Shown one piece after another: positions 1 through 7,000 of a stretch of DNA of 49,701 nucleotides (position 1 is its first letter; every line of letters starts with the position of its first letter). Origin of the DNA: Mycobacterium sp. GA-1841. Lineage in GTDB: Bacteria > Actinomycetota > Actinomycetes > Mycobacteriales > Mycobacteriaceae. Both the position numbers and the translations under genes were made by a program. The stretch spans positions 1 to 49,701 of the forward strand of contig NZ_MBEQ01000044.1 of the NCBI RefSeq assembly GCF_001954135.1, written 5' to 3'. Under the pieces are notes generated by a model. The model was not told the DNA's origin and did no database searches. It worked only from the letters and a program-made list of their open reading frames with translations.

Positions 1-69
1 GGCCCCGCGGGCATCGACGCCTACACCCAGCCCATGAGGGGGGTGCTGCCGTTCGGCTACACCCCCTAG
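1..69 (+). CDS. 3' end of an unidentified gene (partial)
   Basis: The first 22 codons of the window form an open frame that ends at TAG with the residues LPFGYTP. Codon choice is G/C-rich at third positions, as in the neighbouring genes, so this is probably the tail of a gene beginning left of the window. The fragment (Gly-Pro-Ala-Gly at its start, a Pro-Met-Arg-Gly-Val stretch in the middle) is too short to assign a family. The 77 bases after it up to the convergent DHFR-like gene hold no feature I can support. Confidence 0.4.
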   Translation, partial: GPAGIDAYTQPMRGVLPFGYTP

Positions 70-146
70 TTCTCCCCGCGAGCAGACGCAGTGGCCCCGA
101 AAAACCCTGGTTTTCCGGGACATCTGCGTCTGGCGGGCAACGGGGA

Positions 147-680
147 TCAAGCGACCGGCTGCGCTCTGACCCAGCGGACGCAGACGAACTCGCCGTTGAG
201 TACCGATTCGGCCGGTACCCATTCGGACCGGACCGGCAGCACGCGCGCACCCGCACCCAGGGAACACGGCGCATAGCTGACGATCATCTCGTCGATCAGG
301 CCCGCCGCGACGAATTGAGCGGCGACCTCTCCCCCTCCGACCACCCAGACATCCTTACCCGCTGCGGCCGTCACCAGCTGTGGGTGTAACTCACCGACGT
401 TTCCGCAATGAACCTGCACGGGATGCCCGGCGGCGACGATCTGTGGTCGGCGGGTCAACACCCACGTCGGCTGCTCGTACATCCATTCGCCGGGCTGGTT
501 CTTCACGATCCACTCGTAGGTGGCCGATCCCATCACCAACGCGCCGATGGTTCCGATGAATTCGTCATAGCCGAACGGCCCGTTCTGGTCGATGTCACGT
601 GAGATCAGCCAGTCCAAGCTGTCGTCGGTGTCGACGATGAACCCGTCCAGACTCGACGCGGTGTAGTACACGGTTTTCAC
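147..680 (-). CDS. Dihydrofolate reductase family protein (RibD C-terminal-like)
   Basis: A 177-residue cytosolic protein of the DHFR/RibD-C fold. It opens with VYYTASSLDGFI, typical of the first strand and substrate loop of this family, and has the nucleotide-binding glycine run VVGGGEVAAQF near residue 115 followed by the LIDEMIVSY strand. Length fits stand-alone members (about 175-200 residues). I chose the GTG start at 680 because GAGGAGG lies seven bases before it; the ATG five codons upstream overlaps that ribosome site and has none of its own. The family uses NAD(P)H to reduce small heterocycles, but single-domain members like this rarely have a known substrate. It stands alone, and its direction gives no operon partner. 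Confidence 0.8.
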   Translation of the reverse strand: MKTVYYTASSLDGFIVDTDDSLDWLISRDIDQNGPFGYDEFIGTIGALVMGSATYEWIVKNQPGEWMYEQPTWVLTRRPQIVAAGHPVQVHCGNVGELHPQLVTAAAGKDVWVVGGGEVAAQFVAAGLIDEMIVSYAPCSLGAGARVLPVRSEWVPAESVLNGEFVCVRWVRAQPVA

Positions 681-730
681 GGTCAGCCTCCTCATCCACC
701 GGGATAAGTATGGCCGCCGTCCGGCCCGGA

Positions 731-955
731 TCAGTCGCCGCTGTTTCGGATCTTCTGCAGCGCTGATCCCTTGTGCATCGCGACGTGATCGGTCTTGTCG
801 CTTGCGATCTCGTACTGCGGCTCGTCACGACTGGCGCGACGGGTATGGCCTTTATAGTCCACGTCACGGGTATGCACCTTCAGAATCTTGCCACTGACAT
901 ACCCGGCTTCCGAGTTCCATTTGACGTGGTCGCCAACCTTGAACTGGGTGCTCAT
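731..955 (-). CDS. DUF2945 / hypervirulence-associated TUDOR-domain protein
   Basis: A 74-residue protein with the full DUF2945 signature: FKVGDHVKWNSEAG near the N-terminus, then GKILKVHTRD, HTRRASRDEPQYEI and a C-terminal HKGSALQKI. These proteins are small SH3/Tudor-like barrels of unknown biochemical role, often found beside stress or DNA-repair genes. The ATG at 955 is preceded by AGGTGAC. The gene is divergent from the DUF488 gene across 76 bases carrying paired direct repeats, so the two could share control. Family assignment is firm; function is not known. Confidence 0.8.
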   Translation of the reverse strand: MSTQFKVGDHVKWNSEAGYVSGKILKVHTRDVDYKGHTRRASRDEPQYEIASDKTDHVAMHKGSALQKIRNSGD

Positions 956-967
956 GTCACCTGAGCT

Positions 968-1010
968 ACCCGCGGCCACCCGCGGTGAAACCGGGTACCG
1001 CACGGGTACC
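968..1010. repeat. Two pairs of short direct repeats in a divergent promoter region
   Basis: ACCCGCGG occurs at 968-975 and 978-985, and CGGGTACC at 992-999 and 1003-1010. The copies are spaced 10 and 11 bases, about one helical turn. TACCCG of the first pair is the reverse complement of CGGGTA of the second, so the whole block is a loosely symmetric array between divergent genes. It could be an operator; no regulator is encoded alongside. Confidence 0.35.
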
Positions 1011-1031
1011 ACGGCGGGGAGAGGAGAGAAC

Positions 1032-1559
1032 ATGACCCATCGGGTGTGGACGGTCGGTCACTCGACCCGTGAGTTCGGCGAGTTACTCGAGATCCTGCGC
1101 ACCTACGAGCTCACCTATCTGGTGGACGTGCGCTCATTCCCGGCGTCGAGAAAGTTCCCGCAGTGGAACAAAGCAGCCATCATCGACAGCCTGCCGCCCG
1201 ATATCTGTTATCGGTGGCTGCCCACGCTCGGCGGGCGCCGCCACACCCCGGCCGGTACCCCGACCCTTAATACCGCGTGGCGGGTCAAGGCATTCCGCGA
1301 TTATGCCGACTACATGCAAACCCCGGAGTTCGCCGAGGGCCTCGGTGAGCTGATCAAACTGTCCGGGGAACAGCGGCCGGTGATCATGTGCAGCGAGGCG
1401 GTGCCGTGGCGGTGCCACCGCCGGCTGATCACCGACGCCTTGATCGTGGCGGGGGTCGAGGTCACCCACATCATGTCCGCCACTGCCACCCGGGCGGCCA
1501 CCTTGAACGACAACGCGAAACTCGAGGACGGAAAACTGATCTACCCGGCGGACGGCTGA
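1032..1559 (+). CDS. DUF488 family protein
   Basis: A 175-residue protein with all DUF488 landmarks: VWTVGHSTR at the N-terminus, the VDVRSFPASRKFPQWN block near residue 35, and the C-terminal CSEAVPWRCHRRLI near residue 120, which carries the conserved cysteines and histidine. The family is cytosolic and widespread; its enzymatic role is not established. Earlier in-frame starts exist, but the ATG at 1032 has GAGGAGAGA just upstream and begins exactly at the conserved domain. It converges on nat with only 16 bases between stop codons. Confidence 0.85.
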   Translation: MTHRVWTVGHSTREFGELLEILRTYELTYLVDVRSFPASRKFPQWNKAAIIDSLPPDICYRWLPTLGGRRHTPAGTPTLNTAWRVKAFRDYADYMQTPEFAEGLGELIKLSGEQRPVIMCSEAVPWRCHRRLITDALIVAGVEVTHIMSATATRAATLNDNAKLEDGKLIYPADG

Positions 1560-1575
1560 CACCGATCGGGCCGGC

Positions 1576-2403
1576 TCAGCTGTCCAACACCTGCGCCACC
1601 CGGGCTTCGACGTCGCCGCCGAGATCGGCGAGATCGATGCCGAACCGTTCGGCGAGCGCGTCGAGAACCTGTGCGGCGGTGTCGAACCGGATCCGTTCGG
1701 TCTCGCCGGAGCGGTGGATGGCCAGGTTCCGGCCACGGAGATTGATCCGGGCCTCATCGGTGACCAGTGCCGCCGTCAGCCCGACGACGAAGACTCCGCC
1801 GGGATGCGTTGAGGCATACCAGCTTCCGACTTCCAGGTCGATTCGCGGTTGCGGCATCGTGGTGAAGCGGTACAGCGGTTGCCACTGGCCGCGGACCTGG
1901 GCGGCCAACTCGAACTCGCCGGCGGCCGGCTCGAGCAGACGGTACGGCTCGTGCCGGGTCTGCTGCACCGCGCCGGTCTGCAGCCGGATCGGCGACGACA
2001 GCGTCTGTCCGCCGAAACCGACGTCGACCAGGAAGCGTCCGGCTTCACCGGGGACCGTCACGGCCAGCACGTTGTGGGTGAGCGCGGGCAGCGGCGCATC
2101 GGGTCCCTTCATCCAGACCACCCGGCCGGCCAGTCGGTCGACGCCGTAACCCAACTCGTCGAGGGCGTAACCGAGCAGCCCATTGTGCTCATAGCAGTAC
2201 CCACCACGGTGTCGAGTGATGAGCTTGTCGACCAAGGCGTCGGCGCTGAGATCGGCCACCTGGATGCCCAGCAACGGGTCGAGGTTCTCGAACGGAATGG
2301 ACCGGCCGTGTGCGGCCACGAGGTCCTGCAGTGTGGCCAGATCGGCTGATGCCGGGCCTTGATGGCCGATCCGGTCGAAATATGCGGCGAGGTCGAATCC
2401 CAT
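1576..2403 (-). CDS. nat: Arylamine N-acetyltransferase
   Basis: A 275-residue NAT that transfers an acyl group from acetyl- or propionyl-CoA to arylamines, hydrazines and hydrazides through a Cys-His-Asp triad. Visible motifs are RSIPFENLDPLLG, RGGYCYEHN with the catalytic Cys near residue 69, THNVLAV with the His near 109, and VDVGFGG with the Asp near 124. Length and sequence are very close to what I remember of M. smegmatis NAT. The ATG at 2403 is chosen over a TTG 13 codons upstream because it gives the family N-terminus (MGFDLAAYF). In M. tuberculosis nat sits in a cholesterol-catabolic operon; here it stands alone. Confidence 0.93.
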   Translation of the reverse strand: MGFDLAAYFDRIGHQGPASADLATLQDLVAAHGRSIPFENLDPLLGIQVADLSADALVDKLITRHRGGYCYEHNGLLGYALDELGYGVDRLAGRVVWMKGPDAPLPALTHNVLAVTVPGEAGRFLVDVGFGGQTLSSPIRLQTGAVQQTRHEPYRLLEPAAGEFELAAQVRGQWQPLYRFTTMPQPRIDLEVGSWYASTHPGGVFVVGLTAALVTDEARINLRGRNLAIHRSGETERIRFDTAAQVLDALAERFGIDLADLGGDVEARVAQVLDS

Positions 2404-2470
2404 GGTCGTCAATGATGCTGGCTCAACAGCGGTTGAGGTCAATGCCGGGGTCCAGCGCCCCGCCGAGGAG

Positions 2471-2866
2471 TCAGCGGGTGGCGATGACAGGGGTCATCGC
2501 CCCATCGCGAATGACCTTGTCGCTGGTGGCAATCGTGAGCCCGCGACGCATCGCCTGGGCGACGATCATGCGGTCGAATGGATCACGGTGTTCCCAGTTC
2601 AGTTGACCGGCCAGGGTCGCGTCGGCGGAATCGATCGGCAGATCCGTGGCCGCCATCGCCTCCAGAATGTTCGACCAACCCGACAGCAGGGCGGTGCCAT
2701 CCAGCCGGCCGAGGCGGGTCTTCGTGGCGATCTCCCACGCCGAAGCCGCAGAGACGAACAACTCGTTCGCCGGGTTTTCCACGATGTCCCGGGCCGCCGG
2801 CAACACCTCCTCCGGCGACTTCACCAGCCACAGAACCGCGTTTGTGTCGAGGAGCACCCCGGTCAC
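2471..2866 (-). CDS. vapC: PIN-domain toxin (VapC family)
   Basis: A 131-residue PIN-domain ribonuclease, the toxin of a type II toxin-antitoxin pair. The acidic Mg2+ site is visible: Asp in LLDTNAVLWL (residue about 6), Glu in SAASAWEIATK (about 44), Asp in HRDPFDRMIVAQA (about 94), and TSDKVI near the C-terminus. Such toxins usually cleave tRNA or rRNA. The start is a GTG that overlaps the antitoxin stop as GTGA, which implies translational coupling. An upstream in-frame start would lie inside the antitoxin gene. Confidence 0.88.
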   Translation of the reverse strand: MTGVLLDTNAVLWLVKSPEEVLPAARDIVENPANELFVSAASAWEIATKTRLGRLDGTALLSGWSNILEAMAATDLPIDSADATLAGQLNWEHRDPFDRMIVAQAMRRGLTIATSDKVIRDGAMTPVIATR

Positions 2867-3099
2867 GAGGTGACACCGTCCCACGCCTCGAGTTCGCCAG
2901 GCGGCAGCGGCTCGTCGAAGTCTTCGGGGATATCGAAATCGGGCAGCTGGCCGAATGTCCGGCCCCGCGGTCCGACTGGGGATAGCACGGCCACCCGGCG
3001 CCCGCGGGACGTGATCGTGACGGGGACGCCAGTCGCCTCGACCTCGGCCAAGAGCGCGTTCAGCTTTGCTTTCGCCTCCGTACTGGTGATCGTCCTCAT
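2863..3099 (-). CDS. vapB: Antitoxin of the Phd/YefM type
   Basis: A 78-residue antitoxin beginning MRTITSTEAKAKLNALL, the usual Phd/YefM N-terminal DNA-binding and dimer domain, followed by VPVTITSRGRRVAVLSP. The acidic, proline-rich tail (DIPEDFDEPLPPGE) is the part expected to wrap and inhibit the toxin. It precedes the PIN toxin and overlaps it by four bases. A GTG two codons upstream is a possible alternative start. Autoregulation is likely through the AGACTAGT repeats just upstream. Confidence 0.85.
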   Translation of the reverse strand: MRTITSTEAKAKLNALLAEVEATGVPVTITSRGRRVAVLSPVGPRGRTFGQLPDFDIPEDFDEPLPPGELEAWDGVTS

Positions 3100-3120
3100 C
3101 GTCACATCGTAGAACCAGTC

Positions 3121-3138
3121 AGACTAGTTAGACTAGTC
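3121..3138. promoter_or_regulatory. Tandem AGACTAGT repeats upstream of the toxin-antitoxin operon
   Basis: AGACTAGT occurs at 3121-3128 and again at 3130-3137; each copy contains the palindrome ACTAGT. The array lies 22 bases upstream of the antitoxin start, where type II antitoxins normally bind their own operator. The assignment is by position and symmetry only. Confidence 0.45.
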
Positions 3139-3274
3139 AAATCCAGGTGTTCGTCAAGGCCACCCGCGAGAGCGTGCAGTTTTGAAAGGATCGAGTGCGG
3201 CAATCCGGTGGCGAAGGCAACAACTTTGCAAGCGAATGGGTTTTTAGCTCGCGACCTGGGTACACTAACAAAAC

Positions 3275-3288
3275 TAGAACACGTTCCA
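3275..3288 (+). promoter_or_regulatory. KstR-like operator (TAGAACACGTTCCA)
   Basis: The 14-mer TAGAACACGTTCCA matches every fixed base of the KstR consensus TnnAACnnGTTnnA. It lies 21 bases before the GTG of the acyltransferase gene, downstream of a TACACT -10-like hexamer at 3261-3266. KstR is the TetR-family repressor of cholesterol and lipid catabolism in mycobacteria and is released by acyl-CoA-type ligands. The site suggests that the acyltransferase-FadD12-LipO operon is induced with steroid or lipid metabolism. Confidence 0.65.
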
Positions 3289-3308
3289 ATCCACATCAGG
3301 GGGACCCT

Positions 3309-4118
3309 GTGGCCGCGACCGACACCGACCCGTCCGAAATCACGAAGTGGGACCCGGGCCTGACCGAGAAGGTCATGGGTTTCTTGCGACCGTTGATCAA
3401 GGGCTATCACCGCGCCGAGGTACGCGGTCTGGACAGCTTCCCCAACGGCGGCGCACTGGTGGTGTCGAACCATTCCGGTGGCCTGTTCGCGTTGGACGTG
3501 CCGGTGTTCGCCACGGGTTTTTACGAGAAGTTCGGCTACGAACGCCCGGTCTACACCCTCAGCCACGACATGCTGATGACCGGACCGACCGCAGCCTTCT
3601 TCAAGAAGACCGGGTTCATCCGGGCCAACCACGAGAACGCCGACGAGGCACTGCGCTCGGGCGGTGTGGTCGTGGTGTTCCCCGGCGGTGACTACGACGT
3701 CTATCGACCGACCCTGTCGGCGAACAAGATCGACTTCGCCGGACGCACCGGTTACATCAAAGCCGCGATCAACGCCGGCGTCCCGATCGTGCCCATGGTC
3801 GGCATCGGCGGCCAGGAGACCCACCTGTTCCTGTCCCGCGGCACCGGCATCGCCAAGGCGCTCGGCCCGATCGCGCGGATGGCCCGCACCAAGATCGTTC
3901 CGGTGTCGTTCGGCTTCCCCTTCGGCCTGTCGGCCGTGCTGCCGCTCAATGTGCCGTTACCGACGAAGATCGTGATGAAGACCCTGCCACCGATCGACAT
4001 CGCCGCCGAATTCGGTGAGGATCCCGATATCGACGAGGTCGACGCCCATGTCCGCCAGGTCATGCAGCGCGCCCTCGACGAGTTGGCCGAACAGCGCCGC
4101 TTCCCGGTGATCGGCTGA
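3309..4118 (+). CDS. Lysophospholipid/diacylglycerol acyltransferase-like protein (Rv1428c-like)
   Basis: A 269-residue acyltransferase of the PlsC/LPLAT superfamily, MGAT/DGAT-like branch. The acceptor block is NHSGGLFALDVPVF (residues about 53-66), with His and Asp as catalytic pair; FPGGDYDVYRP (about 121) is the glycerol-phosphate/acyl-binding block and IVPMVGIGG follows. It is expected at the inner face of the membrane, esterifying lipid hydroxyls with acyl-CoA. I chose the GTG at 3309 because AGGGGGA precedes it; an ATG 38 codons upstream would overlap the KstR-like operator. The FadD12-like ligase starts five bases after the stop, and the gene order with LipO matches the M. tuberculosis Rv1428c-fadD12-lipO group as I remember it. 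Confidence 0.82.
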   Translation: MAATDTDPSEITKWDPGLTEKVMGFLRPLIKGYHRAEVRGLDSFPNGGALVVSNHSGGLFALDVPVFATGFYEKFGYERPVYTLSHDMLMTGPTAAFFKKTGFIRANHENADEALRSGGVVVVFPGGDYDVYRPTLSANKIDFAGRTGYIKAAINAGVPIVPMVGIGGQETHLFLSRGTGIAKALGPIARMARTKIVPVSFGFPFGLSAVLPLNVPLPTKIVMKTLPPIDIAAEFGEDPDIDEVDAHVRQVMQRALDELAEQRRFPVIG

Positions 4119-4122
4119 CGCC

Positions 4123-5760
4123 GTGGGGCCTCTTGATCTGCTGACCGGGCCGCTGGACCGGGTCACCGACACCGTCGGGATGGTCACCACCATGCGTCGG
4201 GCCGGGTTGATCGCGGCGATGCGGCCAGACAAGTATCTGCGTATCGCCGCCGCGATGGCACGCGAAAACATGAGCGTCACTTCGGGTTTCGCCGCTGCCG
4301 CCCAACGTTGCGGCAACCGGCCGGGCCTGGTCGACGAACTCGGCACGCTGACCTGGCAACAGGTCGATCAGCAGGCCGACGCCCTGGCCACCGGGCTGCA
4401 GGCGTTGCCGGGCGGTGAGCCGAAAGTGCTGGGCATCATGGCCCGCAATCACCGCGGCTTCGTGCTGTCGCTGATCGCGGCCAATCGCATCGGCGCCGAC
4501 GTACTGCTGCTCAACACGTCGTTCGCCGCACCGGCCATGGCCGAGGTGGTCAACCGTGAGGCAGTCGATGCCGTCATCTACGACGAAGAGTTCGCCGACA
4601 CCGTCGATCGCGCGCTCGCCGATCGGCCTTCCGCGAGCCGGATCGTGGCGTGGACCGACACCCACATCCACGACGTCACCGTCGCCAAGCTGGTCGAGCA
4701 GCACCGTGGAACTGAACCGCGCCGCTCGAGCGAAAAAAGCAAGGTGATCCTGCTGACCTCGGGCACCACCGGAACACCCAAGGGCGCCAAGCATTCCGGC
4801 GGCGGCCCCGAGGTGCTCAAGTCGATCCTCGACCGCACCCCGTGGCACACCGAGGAGCGGGTGGTGATCGTGGCGCCGATGTTCCACGCCTGGGGTTTCT
4901 CCCAGTTGGCGTTTGCCGCGTCGATGTCGTGCACCATCGTCACCCGGCGCAAATTCGATCCCGAGGCCACCCTCGAGCTCGTCGACCGGCACCGGGCCAA
5001 AGGCCTGTGTGTGGTGCCGGTGATGTTCGACCGGATCATGGACCTGCCCGAGAATGTGCTGCGCCGCTACGACGGCCGCTCACTGCGGTTCGCCGCGGCG
5101 TCGGGTTCACGGATGCGTCCCGACGTCGTCACCTCCTTCATGGACCGGTTCGGCGACATCATCTACAACAACTACAACGCCACCGAAGCCGGGATGATCG
5201 CCACCGCGACGCCGGCGGACCTGCGCGCCGCGCCCGACACCGCGGGTAAACCCGCTGAAGGCACCGAGATCCGCATTTTGGACGCCGAATTCCGCGAGGT
5301 CCCGACCGGCGAGGTGGGCACCATCTACGTGCGCAACTCGACGCAGTTCGACGGTTACACCTCCGGCACCACCAAGCAGTTTCACGACGGGTTCATGTCC
5401 TCGGGTGACGTCGGTCGTCTCGACGAGGCCGGTCGGTTGTTCGTGGTGGGCCGTGACGACGAGATGATCGTCTCCGGCGGCGAGAACGTCTATCCGATCG
5501 AGGTGGAGAAGGTCCTGGCCGGCCATCCCGATGTGGCCGAGGCCGCGGTGATCGGTGTCGACGACGAGCAGTACGGGCAGCGGCTGGCGGCATTTGTGGT
5601 GCTTACCGGGGCCGCGACCCCCGACGAGCTGAAGGCGTATGTTCGAGAGAACCTGGCCAATTACAAGGTGCCGCGGGCGATCGCCGTACTCGACGAATTG
5701 CCGCGCAACAGCACCGGCAAGATCGACCGACGCCAACTTCAGGAGAAGGTGAATGGCTGA
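4123..5760 (+). CDS. fadD12: Acyl-CoA synthetase, FadD12-like
   Basis: A 545-residue member of the adenylate-forming family. It activates a fatty acid with ATP and ligates it to CoA. The phosphate-binding motif LLTSGTTGTPKGAKH is at about residues 208-222, the A5 motif YNATEAGM at about 348, the A7/A8 region SSGDVGRLDEAGRLFVVGRDD at about 425, and the catalytic Lys in RNSTGKIDRRQ near 535. Length is normal. It begins with GTG five bases after the acyltransferase stop and its end overlaps the LipO start by eight bases, so the three are one operon. The family assignment is secure; the exact orthology rests on the shared neighbourhood with Rv1427c. Confidence 0.85.
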   Translation: MGPLDLLTGPLDRVTDTVGMVTTMRRAGLIAAMRPDKYLRIAAAMARENMSVTSGFAAAAQRCGNRPGLVDELGTLTWQQVDQQADALATGLQALPGGEPKVLGIMARNHRGFVLSLIAANRIGADVLLLNTSFAAPAMAEVVNREAVDAVIYDEEFADTVDRALADRPSASRIVAWTDTHIHDVTVAKLVEQHRGTEPRRSSEKSKVILLTSGTTGTPKGAKHSGGGPEVLKSILDRTPWHTEERVVIVAPMFHAWGFSQLAFAASMSCTIVTRRKFDPEATLELVDRHRAKGLCVVPVMFDRIMDLPENVLRRYDGRSLRFAAASGSRMRPDVVTSFMDRFGDIIYNNYNATEAGMIATATPADLRAAPDTAGKPAEGTEIRILDAEFREVPTGEVGTIYVRNSTQFDGYTSGTTKQFHDGFMSSGDVGRLDEAGRLFVVGRDDEMIVSGGENVYPIEVEKVLAGHPDVAEAAVIGVDDEQYGQRLAAFVVLTGAATPDELKAYVRENLANYKVPRAIAVLDELPRNSTGKIDRRQLQEKVNG

Positions 5761-6976
5761 ACGCCGACCTAGTCGAAGAAGGCGGCTGCTCCTTGCTGCC
5801 GCCGAGTTGCTCAACGCTGCCAACGCGGTGAAACCACTCGGCCGCAAGGGATACAGCACCATTCCGGCCTTCGCCTTCGGCTGGCCGACATCGGAGAACG
5901 CACCGCTGGTGATCACCGTGTCGGTGCTGGACGCGGTGCGACGCGCCGTCCGGGGCGATTACCGCTCCCCCGGTGGACGAATCTCCCTGCTGTTCAAGAC
6001 AATTTCCTGGGCGCTGCTGGTGCTGGTGCACCGTCGCGGTGTGCAATCCCGGCCCTATTTCGAAGATCCGGTGCACGAGGCGCTGGCCGACGAGTATCCG
6101 GCAACCCTGCGGCCGCTGCGTCGCGGCGAGGTGTATTCCACCTCGATGAGCCGGCGCCGCTACGCGCGCACCACAGTGCACTACGGCCCGCACCGGGCCA
6201 ACTTGGCCGACATCTGGATGCGGCCGGACCTGCCGCGTGACGGCAAGGCCCCGGTGCTGCTGCAGGTACCTGGCGGGGCCTGGATGATCGGCATGCGCCG
6301 GCCGCAGTCCTATCCGTTGATGAGCTACCTGGCCGAGCAAGGCTGGATCTGCGTGTCGATCGGCTACCGGATCAGCCCGCGCCACCCGTGGCCCAACCAC
6401 ATCATCGACGTGAAGCAGGCGCTGGCCTGGGTGAAGGCCAACATCGCCGACTACGGCGGCGACCCGGACGCGGTGTGCATCACCGGCGGATCGGCGGGCG
6501 GACATCTGACCGCGCTGGCCGCGTTGACGCCCAACGATCCCAAGTGGCAGCCGGGTTTTGAAGACGCCGACACCTCGGTGGCCGCCGCGGTGCCGGTCTA
6601 CGGTCGTTACGACTGGTTCTCCACCACGGGGCCCGGTCGCGCCGAATTCATGGAGATCCTGGAACGGCTGATCGTCAAGGTTCCGCTCGGCACCGACGAC
6701 CAGGTGTACCGTGACGCCTCACCGATCACCCTGGTGCATCCCGATGCCCCACCGTTTTTCGTGCTGCACGGGACCAACGACTCACTCATTCCCGTGGTCG
6801 AGGGCCGTGAGTTCGTCGAAGCACTACGCAACGTGTCGAAGTCGCCGGTCATCTACGCCGAGATTCCGCACGCCCAGCATGCGTTCGATTTCTTCGGTTC
6901 ACCGCGCGGGCACTACACCGCCGATGCGGTCGCCGAGTTCCTGACCTGGGCGCGGGTCTGGGCCGCGCAGAAATAG
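5753..6976 (+). CDS. lipO: Alpha/beta-hydrolase esterase, LipO-like
   Basis: A 407-residue serine esterase of the hormone-sensitive-lipase group. The oxyanion-hole region is VPGGAWMIG (about 171-179), the nucleophile elbow GGSAGGH places the Ser near 246, the Asp is in HGTNDSLIP (about 341) and the His in HAQHAFD (about 375). The 150-residue N-terminal region before the hydrolase domain is typical of LipO rather than of short LipH-type enzymes. Its ATG overlaps the FadD12 stop by eight bases. A paralogue of the same length lies at 23855-25078. Likely role: releasing acyl chains for, or recycling lipids made by, the two genes before it. Confidence 0.82.
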   Translation: MAERRPSRRRRLLLAAAELLNAANAVKPLGRKGYSTIPAFAFGWPTSENAPLVITVSVLDAVRRAVRGDYRSPGGRISLLFKTISWALLVLVHRRGVQSRPYFEDPVHEALADEYPATLRPLRRGEVYSTSMSRRRYARTTVHYGPHRANLADIWMRPDLPRDGKAPVLLQVPGGAWMIGMRRPQSYPLMSYLAEQGWICVSIGYRISPRHPWPNHIIDVKQALAWVKANIADYGGDPDAVCITGGSAGGHLTALAALTPNDPKWQPGFEDADTSVAAAVPVYGRYDWFSTTGPGRAEFMEILERLIVKVPLGTDDQVYRDASPITLVHPDAPPFFVLHGTNDSLIPVVEGREFVEALRNVSKSPVIYAEIPHAQHAFDFFGSPRGHYTADAVAEFLTWARVWAAQK

Positions 6977-6978
6977 CT

Positions 6979-7000
6979 GCGCCGAGACTAGTTTCGGCGC
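6979..7000. terminator. Hairpin between convergent lipO and VWA genes
   Basis: GCGCCGA (6979-6985) pairs perfectly with TCGGCGC (6994-7000) around an eight-base loop, placed exactly between the two stop codons 11 bases apart. There is no long U-tract on either side, as is common in mycobacteria. A shared bidirectional terminator is the simplest reading. Confidence 0.5.
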
